The notes beneath the pieces were generated by a model. That model worked only from the letters and a program-made list of their open reading frames with translations, was not told the origin of the DNA and did no database searches. Of a DNA stretch of 64,000 nucleotides, positions 37,760-46,905 are shown piece after piece. A program made the translations under genes and the position numbers. Within the stretch, counting starts at the first letter, position 1, and the number at the start of each line of letters is the position of its first letter. Source of the DNA: an uncultured Rikenellaceae bacterium. GTDB taxonomy: Bacteria; Bacteroidota; Bacteroidia; Bacteroidales; Rikenellaceae. Location: positions 124,001 to 188,000 of the forward strand of contig CALYBQ010000010.1 in NCBI GenBank assembly GCA_944415565.1. Reading direction: 5' to 3'.

Positions 37760-38764
37760 TTATTTGCTTGCGAAATGCAGGACGAATCGGACTAGCCGGA
37801 TCAGCACTGCCGGATTGGCCGATGCGAACGGCGGGAAAAACGCTTTGCTGGTGCGTCCGGTTATGCGGCAGAAAACAGCCCATCGACTCCATATGTAGGC
37901 TCTGAACATCGTTTTGGGATACCGTTCTTTTTCATCGTTGGCCGCGATGAGTTTGCCGTACCATGCCGCCAGTTCGCCGGGGACGGTTTGTCCGTAGTCT
38001 TCCTTTTGGTAGAGCCCCCCCTTGAACGCGGCCTGATGTAGGTCGAGTTCCGCTTCCGTAGGTTCGATTCCGAGTTTCAGCAGTTGACGGCGGTTCACTT
38101 CACGTTTCAGCAGCATTTGCGGGCTCGTTCTCGTGATCGAGATGTTCGTGTCGTGCCAGCGGTAGTTGACGAGGTAGCGGGGAATATTGACGAACGATGT
38201 GATGTCGGCCAGCCTGCACCACAGTTCGTAATCCTGCGACTGTCTGAAATCGGGATCGTATGGGTTGGAGTGCATCAGTTCGGCCCTCGCCATGACCGAG
38301 GAGTGTATGAACGGGACTGAAAAGAGAAGGTTGATACGTAACTCTTTGGGGTGCGTGAGGTTCTTGATCCGTCCACGCTGCTCTCCGTAGTGGGCTATCA
38401 CGTTAACCCATGTGCCGCACAACCCGATGAGCGGGTGGCTTTCGAGGTAGTCTACCTGCTGTTCCAGCCGGTCGGCTTCGGCTATGTCGTCGGCGTCGAG
38501 CACGGCGATGTATTTTCCTTTGGCCTGTTCCGTTAATTTGTTGCGTGTAGCCGCATTGCCCAGATTGCTGGAGTTGGTCAATATGGTTATGCGCGGGTCG
38601 GTAAATGAACGTGCCACGTCGAGCGATCCGTCTGTCGAGGCGTCGTCGCAGATAATCAGTTCGAAATTGGTGTATGTCTGGTACAGGATGCTGCCTATGG
38701 CTGCCGCCAGATAGTTCTCGGCGTTATATACAGGCATAAGTACGGAAACAAGAGGCGTCGTCAT
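37760..38764 (-). CDS. Family 2 (GT-A) glycosyltransferase
   Basis: 334 residues. The GT2 start VSVLMPVYNAENYLAAAIGSIL, FELIICDDASTDGSLD and the DxD-type YIAVLDADDIAEADR are all present, followed by VNYRWHDTNIS near 205. It is a paralogue of the gene at 14949-15947. ATG 38764 is preferred because the start ten codons earlier would lie next to the -7 box. Single gene, divergent from sodB. Likely acts in surface glycan assembly; acceptor unknown. Confidence 0.85.
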   Translation of the reverse strand: MTTPLVSVLMPVYNAENYLAAAIGSILYQTYTNFELIICDDASTDGSLDVARSFTDPRITILTNSSNLGNAATRNKLTEQAKGKYIAVLDADDIAEADRLEQQVDYLESHPLIGLCGTWVNVIAHYGEQRGRIKNLTHPKELRINLLFSVPFIHSSVMARAELMHSNPYDPDFRQSQDYELWCRLADITSFVNIPRYLVNYRWHDTNISITRTSPQMLLKREVNRRQLLKLGIEPTEAELDLHQAAFKGGLYQKEDYGQTVPGELAAWYGKLIAANDEKERYPKTMFRAYIWSRWAVFCRITGRTSKAFFPPFASANPAVLIRLVRFVLHFASK

Positions 38765-38791
38765 CCCGGTCGTATTATTTGTTCTATTGTG

Positions 38792-38799
38792 CAAAGATA
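38792..38799 (-). promoter_or_regulatory. -7 box for the glycosyltransferase
   Basis: TATCTTTG on the minus strand, 28 bases before the chosen ATG. Confidence 0.45.
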
Positions 38800-38921
38800 A
38801 CTCTTTTGGCGATTTTTGCCTTGCCGTGCTTTCTTAATTGTATCGGAACGAATTATCGTGGCATAAGAAAATACAATGAATTATCTGAGTGTGGGGAGTT
38901 ATTATTGCGGGGTAGATGCGT

Positions 38922-38929
38922 TATCTTTG
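38922..38929 (+). promoter_or_regulatory. -7 box for sodB
   Basis: TATCTTTG, 75 bases before the sodB ATG; leader of about 65 bases. No -33 element at standard spacing. Confidence 0.4.
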
Positions 38930-39003
38930 GAAACGGTATAGTATTTGTTTATACATTCACTACGGACACAATTAATCATCAAACCGAATAAAACTATTTT
39001 ATC

Positions 39004-39588
39004 ATGTCAAAGTTCGAATTACCAAAATTGCCTTACGGGTTGGACGCGTTGGCTCCGCAGATCAGCAAAGAGACTATGGAATACCACTATGGGAAGCATC
39101 ACAAGGCTTATGTGGATAAGCTGAACGAGCTGGTTCCGGGAACGAAATACGAGAATATGGACCTCGAAGGGATCGTCAAATCCGCCGACGGGGCTATCTT
39201 CAATCAGGCTGCACAGGTGTGGAACCATACGTTCTTCTTTACGGCGCTTTCTCCCGCTCCCAAGGCGAAGCCCGAAGGCAAACTCGCCGAAGCCATCGAC
39301 AAGAGTTTCGGTTCGTTCGAGAAATTCAAAGAGGAGTTCACTAAAGCCGCTGTCGGACAGTTCGGTTCGGGATGGGCTTGGCTGGTGGCAGGTGGCGACG
39401 GTTCGCTCTCCATCGCGGCTACGTCGAATGCCGGCAATCCGTTGGCTGAGGGCAAAAAGGCTATCCTTACGGTGGACGTGTGGGAACATGCTTACTATAT
39501 AGACTACCGAAACGTGCGTGCCGAGTTCGTCAAAGCCGCCCTCGAAAAGACCGATTGGGCAATTATCGAGGAGAGGTACGCTAAATAG
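39004..39588 (+). CDS. sodB: Fe/Mn superoxide dismutase
   Basis: Detoxifies superoxide in an anaerobe exposed to oxygen. 194 residues. Metal ligands are visible: first His in MEYHYGKHHKAY (about residue 28), second in AQVWNHTFFF (about 77), and Asp and His in DVWEHAYYIDYRN (about 160-164). The Gln in NQAAQVWNH is in the N-terminal half as in iron-type enzymes; Bacteroidota relatives are often cambialistic (work with Fe or Mn). Single gene with a terminator right after. Confidence 0.95.
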   Translation: MSKFELPKLPYGLDALAPQISKETMEYHYGKHHKAYVDKLNELVPGTKYENMDLEGIVKSADGAIFNQAAQVWNHTFFFTALSPAPKAKPEGKLAEAIDKSFGSFEKFKEEFTKAAVGQFGSGWAWLVAGGDGSLSIAATSNAGNPLAEGKKAILTVDVWEHAYYIDYRNVRAEFVKAALEKTDWAIIEERYAK

Positions 39589-39620
39589 CATTGTCAGCGC
39601 AAGCGTCGCTATTTTACAAT

Positions 39621-39656
39621 CACGGGGCGTTCGAGTGACTGTCCCGTGTTTTTTGT
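39621..39656 (+). terminator. Terminator after sodB
   Basis: CACGGG ... CCCGTG stem (39621-39626 with 39643-39648) followed by TTTTTTGT, 33 bases after the stop codon. Confidence 0.7.
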
Positions 39657-39775
39657 TTGTTATCGGGAAGCCGAAATGTGTGGCGAACATATGTGTCGTT
39701 GCTGATTTTTTAGTATATTTATCGTATTCTTTTGTGCCCGTTGCATGGCAGGGAGTGTTTCAAATACGATTTACT

Positions 39776-40945
39776 ATGAAAATTGTTAGCCGATATTTAT
39801 TTAGTGTTTGTCTGTTGGTCTTGGTGTCGGTATGTTTTGCCCGATGCAGCAATAAGTCATCCGAGTCTAAATATGCACAATTGGGAACTCTGCTCCCACT
39901 GGACGAGACGGAACTTGTTTCGGATATAGGTCCGTATGTGGACGAGGTGAGGCTCGTGCCGATAACTAACCGGAATGAAGCTTTAATGTCGTATGTGTCA
40001 AAAGCTGTTCTCGACGAATCCGGTAATATTTTTATCCTCGATATTGAGGGAAATGTTGTGGCTCTTAAGCCGGACGGGACGCTGTTGCGTAAGGTGGCGA
40101 ATAAAGGCCGCGGTCCGAAGGAATATCTCAATGTAGAGGATATTGCCGTGTCTTCGGATAGCAAATATCTCATGGTGCTCGATGGTGCTAAATTGAGGTA
40201 CTACGGCCTTACCGATACTATGTTGTATAAGGAGATCGACGTCCTTCGGTCGGAGTTCCCGGTGGATGCGTTTGCACCGGCCGGTGGCGACGATGTATAT
40301 CTTTTCGGCGCGTTCCCTGCGAGTCGTGAGGATTACGGTAAGTCCAAACCTATGTTGTTGCTCACGGATAGTAATGGGAGGAAAAAGAGAGAGTACCTGC
40401 CGCGTAAGGATTTCACCGTCTCTATATGCAACATAACGCAAGTCTTCGGTAACGGCTATATACTCAAACCGCAGGACAGCGAACATGTAGTTTACAAGTT
40501 GTATCCCGATTCGGTGAGCGCCTATTGTAAGGTCGATTTCGGGAAGAAGAATATTCCGGCTAATTACGATGGCGGAAAGACTCAGATAGACGTGGGGGAA
40601 TATATGACTGCCCCTTATTTCAAATTGCCAATGTTCTTTCAGGAGACCGCGGACGATTTGTATTTCAAGGCGGCAGGGCCCGATGCAGATGGGTATAATT
40701 TTCTGTATTCCAAAGATAAGAAGCGGGGGGTACATTGGGTGGATTCGCGGGAGGCTTCCCCGTTGAATTTTATAGCGTCGGACGACACTTATTTCTATGC
40801 CGTCGTTTCCAAACAGTTGTTGTCTGGAAGCGATGACGTTTGTCCTTTGACGAAGTATATCGCCGATGCGATTCGCCTCGACAGCGGTTCGGACTCAACG
40901 GGTGGCGACAATGACGTTATAGTGAAGATAAAGTTCAAGTTGTGA
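39776..40945 (+). CDS. 6-bladed beta-propeller lipoprotein
   Basis: 389 residues. A signal peptide with lipobox-like FARCSNKSSE (Cys near 23) suggests membrane anchoring. Repeated blade motifs are visible: VLDESGNIFILDIEGNVVALKPDGTLLRKV, then GRGPKEYLNVEDIAVSSDSKYLMVLD, the typical signature of the Bacteroidota 6-bladed propeller family (DUF5128-like). These proteins are abundant in gut Bacteroidales and have no assigned reaction. ATG 39776 begins the signal peptide; the longer frame upstream is part of the sodB region. Monocistronic, with its own terminator. Confidence 0.82.
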   Translation: MKIVSRYLFSVCLLVLVSVCFARCSNKSSESKYAQLGTLLPLDETELVSDIGPYVDEVRLVPITNRNEALMSYVSKAVLDESGNIFILDIEGNVVALKPDGTLLRKVANKGRGPKEYLNVEDIAVSSDSKYLMVLDGAKLRYYGLTDTMLYKEIDVLRSEFPVDAFAPAGGDDVYLFGAFPASREDYGKSKPMLLLTDSNGRKKREYLPRKDFTVSICNITQVFGNGYILKPQDSEHVVYKLYPDSVSAYCKVDFGKKNIPANYDGGKTQIDVGEYMTAPYFKLPMFFQETADDLYFKAAGPDADGYNFLYSKDKKRGVHWVDSREASPLNFIASDDTYFYAVVSKQLLSGSDDVCPLTKYIADAIRLDSGSDSTGGDNDVIVKIKFKL

Positions 40946-40994
40946 TCGGCAGACGCTATGGCGGGCAAACGTGTCCCGCTTAAGAATTTATTGT

Positions 40995-41026
40995 ACGGGA
41001 GGTCGTGAGGCCTCCCGTGTTTTTTG
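40995..41026 (+). terminator. Terminator after the propeller gene
   Basis: ACGGGAGG / CCTCCCGT with an 8-base loop, followed by GTTTTTTG. Confidence 0.75.
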
Positions 41027-41095
41027 TTGCCGGGATGTGTTACGGTATCTCGCTTAAACATGGGCGGGTGATGGAGCTATTGCCTGAAAAATCGC

Positions 41096-41103
41096 TATAT
41101 TTG
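41096..41103 (+). promoter_or_regulatory. -7 box 1 upstream of rel
   Basis: TATATTTG fits TAnnTTTG; 113 bases before the rel ATG. Confidence 0.4.
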
Positions 41104-41165
41104 TAGAGTTGGAATGTAGGATGTGGCCGTGCTATATTTCTCAAATATGTTTTTTGACTTTGCAC

Positions 41166-41173
41166 TATATTTG
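41166..41173 (+). promoter_or_regulatory. -7 box 2 upstream of rel
   Basis: TATATTTG again, within CTATATTTGTA as in box 1 and 43 bases before the ATG. Two tandem starts are possible. Confidence 0.4.
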
Positions 41174-41216
41174 TAACGTTTCGGGTCGTACGCCGAATAA
41201 TAAACCGATGTAACGT

Positions 41217-43421
41217 ATGGATGGAAAGAACGCGATATTGAATGCCGAGACGCTTGAGTCTGTCGAACTGAAATTCGGGGACTTCCTGAGGCATGCCGAC
41301 GGGTATTTCAGCGAACACAGCATGGGGATGATAAGGGAGGCGCTCGCCATAGCCGATATGAATCTTGCGGGTATGGCGCGTTATGACGGAACACCTATGA
41401 TTTGCCACTCGACACGTACTGCCGAGATAGTGTTCGCCGAGATAGGGCTCGGCCGAAATTCGGTTATCTCTACCTTGCTGCACGATGTGGTGAGAACGGG
41501 TAAAATGACGGCCGAAGAGGTCGGTGCGATGTTCGGCGAGCAGTGTGTCGAGATAGTGAAGGGACTGACCAATATCTCGGACGTCCGCACCAAACAGTCG
41601 AAAGAGCAGGCCGAGAATTTCCGCGACCTGATAGTCTCGTACTCTACCGATCCGAGGGTGATACTCATCAAGCTGGCCGACCGTTTGGAGGTGATGCGTT
41701 CGCTCGATATGTTTCCGGATGCCAAACGGGTGAAGAAGAGCTGGGAGAGCCTGAACCTCTATGCCCAGATCGCACACAAACTCGGACTTTATTCCATCAA
41801 GAGCGAACTCGAGGACATCTCGTTGAGGTTTCTCGAACCGGAGGCTTATGCCGAGATACAGAACAAATTGGCCGAGTCGGCCGAGGAACGCAACAAGTTC
41901 ATCGAAGAGTTCCTGAAGCCGATTAAGGATAAACTCGACCTGCTGGGGCTGAAATACACCGTCAAGAGCCGTACTAAATCCGTGTATTCGATATGGAGCA
42001 AGATGCGGCGCATGAAGATTGCATTCGAGGACATATTCGACATATTCGCCATACGTATAATATTCGATGCTCCGCAGGAGAAGGAGAAACCTGTAGCATG
42101 GCAGATATATTCTGTCGTGACGGATTTCTATACCCCCAATCCCGACCGTATGCGCGACTGGATTTCCATTCCTAAATCCAATGGGTACGAGTCGCTGCAT
42201 ACGACGGTCGTGACGAAACAGGGTAAATGGGTGGAGATACAGATACGCTCGGAGCGTATGGACGAGGTGGCTGAACGCGGTATCGCCGCCCATTGGCGTT
42301 ATAAGGGGGTGCAGCAGGGCGGTCTGGGAAGCGAACAGTGGCTCGCAAAGCTGCGAGAGCTTATGGAAGGGGACACTCACGGGCTCGCCACGCGCTTCGA
42401 GAATACCGGTTCTGCCGGAGAGATATTCGTATTCACGCCCAACGGCGACCTGCGTAAACTGCCCGAGGGTGCTACGTTGCTCGATTTCGCATTCGATATC
42501 CACAGCAATCTCGGCGCCACGACTATAGGCGGGCGTGTGAACCACCGCAACGTCCAGATACGCGAGGTGTTGCATAACGGCGACATCGTCGAGATACTTA
42601 CGTCGAAGACACAGAAACCCAAGTCTGATTGGTTGCAGATTGTGAAGACGGGTAAAGCCCGTAACAAGATCAGGGCCTACTTGCGCGAGGAGCAGGCCAA
42701 GGCTGCCAGTCTGGGGCGAGAGGAACTGGAGCGTAAGATTAAGAACTGGAAACTGTCGATTTCGATGGAGGACGCCGTGACCGTGCTCTGCAAGTATTAC
42801 AAGGTGAAGACGGGGACGGAACTGTATGGACAGATAGCCGACGGTAAGGTCGATATTGCGGACATCAAGGAGTTGCTGACACGCCACCTTGCCGGGGAGC
42901 AGTTGACCGAGGTGCGTGGGCGGGGGCCGGAACGGGCCAAAGTCGCCGGCACTACTTCCGAAGACGCGCTTATCATAGACGATACGATAAAGAACCTCGA
43001 TTATAAACTGGCGAAATGTTGTAACCCGATACGCGGCGACGAGGTCTTCGGTTTCGTAACCATAAATTCGGGGGTTACTATCCACCGCAACGATTGCCCG
43101 AACGCGGTACGGCTGAAAGAGCATTACCCGTATCGTGTTCTGCCTGCGAAGTGGCGCGATACGAAGGCAACCGGAAGCGCCTTTCAAGCGACGATCAGGG
43201 TTGTGGCCGACAACGTTACGGGCATATTGAACCGCATAACGGAGGTCATCAGCCATGAGTTGAAGATAAACATACGCTCGATGAGCCTGAGCCCAAATTC
43301 TAAAGGAGAGCTGACCGGGCTAATCAATATAGAGGTTACCGGAACCCAGATCGTCGATATGGTTATATACAATATAGCTCGTATCAAAGGGGTGCAGAAG
43401 GCTTACAGGGTAAATAATTAG
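41217..43421 (+). CDS. rel: Long RelA/SpoT homologue, predicted synthetase-only
   Basis: Makes (p)ppGpp from ATP and GTP/GDP. 734 residues in the order HD hydrolase (1-190), synthetase (230-370), TGS (415-475), zinc-finger/helical region with AKCCNPI, and C-terminal ACT. In the HD domain His64, His89 and Asp90 are kept (HSTRTAE, LLHDVV) but the Glu-Asp pair that follows HDVV in active hydrolases is Arg93-Thr94, and the later LADRLHN signature reads LADRLEV, losing the substrate-binding Asn. The synthetase keeps SRTKS, YSIWSKM, IPKSNGYESLHTTVV and EIQIRSERMDEVAE. So hydrolysis is probably lost. First of a closely packed gene series with mqnB 2 bases downstream. Confidence 0.92.
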   Translation: MDGKNAILNAETLESVELKFGDFLRHADGYFSEHSMGMIREALAIADMNLAGMARYDGTPMICHSTRTAEIVFAEIGLGRNSVISTLLHDVVRTGKMTAEEVGAMFGEQCVEIVKGLTNISDVRTKQSKEQAENFRDLIVSYSTDPRVILIKLADRLEVMRSLDMFPDAKRVKKSWESLNLYAQIAHKLGLYSIKSELEDISLRFLEPEAYAEIQNKLAESAEERNKFIEEFLKPIKDKLDLLGLKYTVKSRTKSVYSIWSKMRRMKIAFEDIFDIFAIRIIFDAPQEKEKPVAWQIYSVVTDFYTPNPDRMRDWISIPKSNGYESLHTTVVTKQGKWVEIQIRSERMDEVAERGIAAHWRYKGVQQGGLGSEQWLAKLRELMEGDTHGLATRFENTGSAGEIFVFTPNGDLRKLPEGATLLDFAFDIHSNLGATTIGGRVNHRNVQIREVLHNGDIVEILTSKTQKPKSDWLQIVKTGKARNKIRAYLREEQAKAASLGREELERKIKNWKLSISMEDAVTVLCKYYKVKTGTELYGQIADGKVDIADIKELLTRHLAGEQLTEVRGRGPERAKVAGTTSEDALIIDDTIKNLDYKLAKCCNPIRGDEVFGFVTINSGVTIHRNDCPNAVRLKEHYPYRVLPAKWRDTKATGSAFQATIRVVADNVTGILNRITEVISHELKINIRSMSLSPNSKGELTGLINIEVTGTQIVDMVIYNIARIKGVQKAYRVNN

Positions 43422-43423
43422 CG

Positions 43424-44365
43424 ATGAGGCGGTGGAAAAGGCGGCTCTGTTCGGGGCTCGGATTGTTTTTCGTGGGATTGGGTATCTTGGGTGTCGTGCT
43501 TCCTGTACTGCCCACCACGCCATTCCTGCTGTTGGCCCTGTGGCTGTTCACAAAGAGTTCCGACCGCCTGCGGCATTGGCTGCTGACGAATCGTGTTTTC
43601 GGCAAGTACCTGCGCGATTATAAGAGCGGGCGGGGAATTCCGTTGCAAAGCAAAATATACATACTCGTATTGTTGTGGGCTGCCATTACGATCTCGGCCT
43701 TGTGGGCAGTGGATGTCATGTGGGTAAAAATACTCTTGTTCGCTATTGCGGGTGGGGTGACGGTGCATATATTCCATATTCGTACAAAGCCGCGCCGTCC
43801 GCGTATAGTGGTATTGGTCCCTACCGAGGGAGAGTGCCGCTACTTCAAGGGTGTGGTTTCTGATGATGTGGATGTGCGTATCAGCGGTGTGGGGATGGCG
43901 GATACGGCATCGGCTGCGGCGCTTGCCTTGGCTCACAGACCCGATGTTATGATACTCGCCGGTATCGCCGGAGCTTATCCCGGCAGCGGGCTCAAGGTCG
44001 GGGATTGCGTGTTGGTTGCCAGAGAACGCGTTGCCGATCAGGGGGCTTTCCGTGAGGAGGGTTTCGTGCCGCTGTATGTTAGCGAATATGAATGTCCTTA
44101 TGTCGAGGATATGCTGGCCATGCCGAGTGCTGTCGGATGTACCGTGAATGCTGTGGGAGCCGGTTATGTCGCTCGTGCGGGCGCTTTGGAGAATATGGAG
44201 GGCGCTGCTTTTTTCGCGGTATGCGCCGGAGCGGGCGTTGAGTTCTTCGAAGTGCGCTCCATATCCAATATGACCGACGACAAGCGGGCCGACTGGAAAC
44301 TGGACGAGGCGTGCAGGGCGTTGGCCGAGGGAGTGAAAAAATTGACGGATGAAATTAGATCTTAG
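43424..44365 (+). CDS. mqnB: DUF454 (YbaN-like) membrane domain fused to futalosine hydrolase (MqnB)
   Basis: 313 residues with two parts. Residues 1-120 are a DUF454/YbaN domain: basic start, hydrophobic segments at about 10-42, 78-96 and 101-119, and the family signature LPVLPTTPFLLLALWLF plus RVFGKYLRDY. Residues 126-313 are a nucleoside phosphorylase-type domain matching futalosine hydrolase: VLVPTEGECRYF, SGVGMADTASAAAL, LAGIAGAYPGSGLKVGD, and LENMEGAAFFAV with SISNMTDD. MqnB cleaves futalosine (or aminofutalosine) to dehypoxanthinyl futalosine in menaquinone synthesis. The frame is continuous with no stop between domains. Its end overlaps mqnD by 17 bases. MqnB is normally soluble, so the anchor is unusual. 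Confidence 0.85.
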   Translation: MRRWKRRLCSGLGLFFVGLGILGVVLPVLPTTPFLLLALWLFTKSSDRLRHWLLTNRVFGKYLRDYKSGRGIPLQSKIYILVLLWAAITISALWAVDVMWVKILLFAIAGGVTVHIFHIRTKPRRPRIVVLVPTEGECRYFKGVVSDDVDVRISGVGMADTASAAALALAHRPDVMILAGIAGAYPGSGLKVGDCVLVARERVADQGAFREEGFVPLYVSEYECPYVEDMLAMPSAVGCTVNAVGAGYVARAGALENMEGAAFFAVCAGAGVEFFEVRSISNMTDDKRADWKLDEACRALAEGVKKLTDEIRS

Positions 44366-45143
44366 AATATCGCCGTGCCCGAATGATACGTTTATGTTCG
44401 GCGCTATGGTTAACGGACTCATTGATACGGAGGGGCTTGAGTTCGACCTCTCGTTTGCGGATATAGAGGAGTTGAATAAGGGTGTAATATGCGGTGTGCC
44501 TGCCGTATCGAAGATCAGTTGTGCGGTGTTGCCGCTGATCTCGGATCGCTATGCGGTGTTGGATGCGGGAAGCGCTTTGGGACGCGGCAACGGACCGCTG
44601 TTCGTAAGCATGGGCGGGCTCGATCTTTCTGATGCTTCGTTGAGAATCGCCGTGCCCGGAGAACATACGACTGCGAATATGTTGATGGCCCGGATATTTC
44701 CCCATCTTACGAATAAGTCGCCGGTGCTTTTTTCGGATATTGCGCCGGCTGTCGCCGCAGGACGTTACGATGCGGGGGTGCTTATACACGAAGGCAGGTT
44801 CACGTATGCGGAGAAAGGACTGTGCCTCGAAGCCGATCTCGGTGTCGAGTGGGACAGGCTGACAGGGCTGCCGTTGCCTCTCGGAGCGATAGTGGTTTCG
44901 AGGAGCCTGCCTGATGATGTGCAGCACAAGGTGGAACGGGTGTTGCGTAAGAGTATAGAATACGCATTTGCCAACCCTGACGAGGGTATGGACTTTATCC
45001 GTTCGCATGCACAGGAGTTGTCGCCGGAGGTGCTGGAAAAACATATTTATATGTTTGTCAACGACTATTCCGTCTCATTGGGCGTGGAGGGGCGTGCGGC
45101 CATCAGATCGCTCACGGGCCTCGATGATAAAATTTTCGTGTGA
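44349..45143 (+). CDS. mqnD: 1,4-dihydroxy-6-naphthoate synthase
   Basis: Last dedicated step of the futalosine branch: converts cyclic dehypoxanthinyl futalosine to 1,4-dihydroxy-6-naphthoate, a menaquinone precursor. 264 residues with a periplasmic-binding-protein-like fold. The start LRISPCPNDTFMFGAMVNG is the family signature; also VPAVSKISCAVLPL, AVPGEHTTANMLM, and LIHEGRFTY. It overlaps the stop of mqnB (17 bases) and is overlapped by bioF (TGATG), so translation is coupled. With mqnB it shows the organism uses the futalosine route. Confidence 0.93.
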   Translation: MKLDLRISPCPNDTFMFGAMVNGLIDTEGLEFDLSFADIEELNKGVICGVPAVSKISCAVLPLISDRYAVLDAGSALGRGNGPLFVSMGGLDLSDASLRIAVPGEHTTANMLMARIFPHLTNKSPVLFSDIAPAVAAGRYDAGVLIHEGRFTYAEKGLCLEADLGVEWDRLTGLPLPLGAIVVSRSLPDDVQHKVERVLRKSIEYAFANPDEGMDFIRSHAQELSPEVLEKHIYMFVNDYSVSLGVEGRAAIRSLTGLDDKIFV

Positions 45144-46276
45144 TGGATAGATTTCAAGGAATATTGAATACGTTGTCGGAAGAGGACAATCTACGGAGTC
45201 TACGCAGCGGGATTCCGGGTGGGAAATATATAGATTACGGCGGACGCAGGTATGTGAATATGTCTTCCAACGACTATCTCGGATTGGCCGGTGACACGGA
45301 TATGCAGCGCCGTTTCCTTGCAGAAATGGCCGGTAGCGGGGAGTTTCTGATGAGTAGCTCGGCTTCGCGGCTTATGACCGGCAATAGCCCAGTCAACGAT
45401 GCTTTGGAAGAGTCGATAGCCGTTTTGTATCCGGAAAAGTCGGCGCTCATTCTCGGTAACGGTTATATGGTGAACAGCGGATGCCTGCCGGCTTTGGTCG
45501 GCAAGCGCGACCTCGTGGTGGCGGACAAACTCGTGCATGCGAGCCTGATAGACGGACTGCGGTTGTGCGATTGCGACTGGACGAGGTTCAACCATAACGA
45601 TATGGACCAACTCGAAACGATATTGAAAAAGAGACGCTCGGAGTATGAAGAGGTGTGGGTGGCTACCGAGTCGGTTTTCAGCATGGACGGTGATTTAGCT
45701 CCGTTGGCCGGGTTGGTAGAGTTGAAAAAACGGTACGGTCTTCGGCTGTATGTCGATGAGGCGCACGCTTTCGGCGTACTCGGTCCGAACGGTAGCGGAT
45801 ACGCCGCTTCGATAGGGTGCGACAGGGATATAGATGTCATAGTGGGTACTTTCGGTAAGGCTTTGGCCTCCTACGGGGCTTTTGCTGCGTTGGACCCGGT
45901 GATGCGCGATGTCTTGATAAATCGTATGAGGACGGTGATATTCTCGACGGGGTTGCCGCCGATAGTGATGTCGTGGACGAAATGGTTGGTTGACAGGCTG
46001 CCTGAATTCGAGCCGCGACGCCGCCATTTGCGCGAATTGATAGATGCGTTGGCTCCGGATAATCCTGCCGCGACGCATATAGTACCTGTCCCGGCTGGCG
46101 AGAACGCCGCTGCCGTCGCAATGTCTGACAAGTTCCGCGAATGCGGGTTCTGGACTACACCTATACGTTGGCCTACGGTTCCGAAAGGGCGTGCGCGAGT
46201 GCGCGTTTCGCTGACGGCCGCTATGGACATGACGGATATAGAAAAGTTTAAGGAGATATGGAATTCCATTGGTTGA
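45143..46276 (+). CDS. bioF: 8-amino-7-oxononanoate synthase
   Basis: PLP-dependent condensation of pimeloyl-ACP/CoA with alanine, a step in biotin synthesis. Signatures: NMSSNDYLGLAGD near the start, MSSSASRLMTGNSPVNDALE, DKLVHASLIDGL, the PLP-site Asp and His in YVDEAHAFGVLGPNGSG, and the Lys in VGTFGKALASYGAF. 377 residues. ATG 45143 overlaps the mqnD stop by one base; GTG 45140 would add one residue. Overlaps bioG by 19 bases. Confidence 0.92.
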   Translation: MDRFQGILNTLSEEDNLRSLRSGIPGGKYIDYGGRRYVNMSSNDYLGLAGDTDMQRRFLAEMAGSGEFLMSSSASRLMTGNSPVNDALEESIAVLYPEKSALILGNGYMVNSGCLPALVGKRDLVVADKLVHASLIDGLRLCDCDWTRFNHNDMDQLETILKKRRSEYEEVWVATESVFSMDGDLAPLAGLVELKKRYGLRLYVDEAHAFGVLGPNGSGYAASIGCDRDIDVIVGTFGKALASYGAFAALDPVMRDVLINRMRTVIFSTGLPPIVMSWTKWLVDRLPEFEPRRRHLRELIDALAPDNPAATHIVPVPAGENAAAVAMSDKFRECGFWTTPIRWPTVPKGRARVRVSLTAAMDMTDIEKFKEIWNSIG

Positions 46277-46905
46277 GGCGCGGGCAGAACGACCGTCTGG
46301 TGTTGTTCGTGTTGGGTTGGGCAGCTGATTACAGGGTGGTCGAACATATAGGTTTGCCGGGATGCGATGTGCTTGCTGTGTATGATTACGGCGGCGGATT
46401 GGACGACGGATTAGCGGAGAAGATTGCCGGATATGGCGATGTCCGGCTGTTGGCATGGAGCTTCGGGGTATGGGTTGCCGAACGGTTGTTGGCCGGTGTC
46501 GAACTTACGAGAGCCGTTGCCTTGAACGGTACGCCTGTTCCGGTGGATGCTCTTTACGGCATAGAGCCGCGCCGGATGGCCGTGACTCTGCGAGGGTTGA
46601 AGGCCGGGGGGATGGAAGCGTTCGACCGAAGGGCGTACGGCGAACATTTCGACAGGCTGCGTCCAGTGCTGTCGCCGCGCCCGCAGGAACGTAATATCGC
46701 GGAGTTGGAGTATCTCGTCGAGGCTTCGGCCGCTGGACATGCCGCTTCGCTGCGATGGGATAAGGCTATTGTCGGAAGCGAAGACTTGATTTTTCCTCCT
46801 GAAAATATGGTCCGCTATTGGGGTTCACGCGCCGAAGTTCTACCTTTGCCCCACTATCCGTTCGCCGACGGCGGACTAATCGAAAAAGAAATTGGGTGCA
46901 GATAA
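46258..46905 (+). CDS. bioG: Pimeloyl-ACP methyl ester esterase BioG
   Basis: An alpha/beta hydrolase of the DUF452/BioG family that removes the methyl group from pimeloyl-ACP methyl ester, ending the BioC disguise. 215 residues. Nucleophile Ser in LLAWSFGVWVAERLL (about residue 77), Asp in VGSEDLIFP, and terminal His in LPLPHYPFADGG are the catalytic triad. The segment LFVLGWAADYRVVEHI at the start is the oxyanion region. Between bioF and bioC with overlaps on both sides, as in other BioG-using genomes. Confidence 0.88.
   Translation: MEFHWLRRGQNDRLVLFVLGWAADYRVVEHIGLPGCDVLAVYDYGGGLDDGLAEKIAGYGDVRLLAWSFGVWVAERLLAGVELTRAVALNGTPVPVDALYGIEPRRMAVTLRGLKAGGMEAFDRRAYGEHFDRLRPVLSPRPQERNIAELEYLVEASAAGHAASLRWDKAIVGSEDLIFPPENMVRYWGSRAEVLPLPHYPFADGGLIEKEIGCR

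Noticed and set aside
41040..43256. A 738-codon open frame on the minus strand opposite rel
   Set aside because: Antisense shadow of a GC-rich gene; the composition is His/Arg/Tyr-rich and no domain is recognisable.
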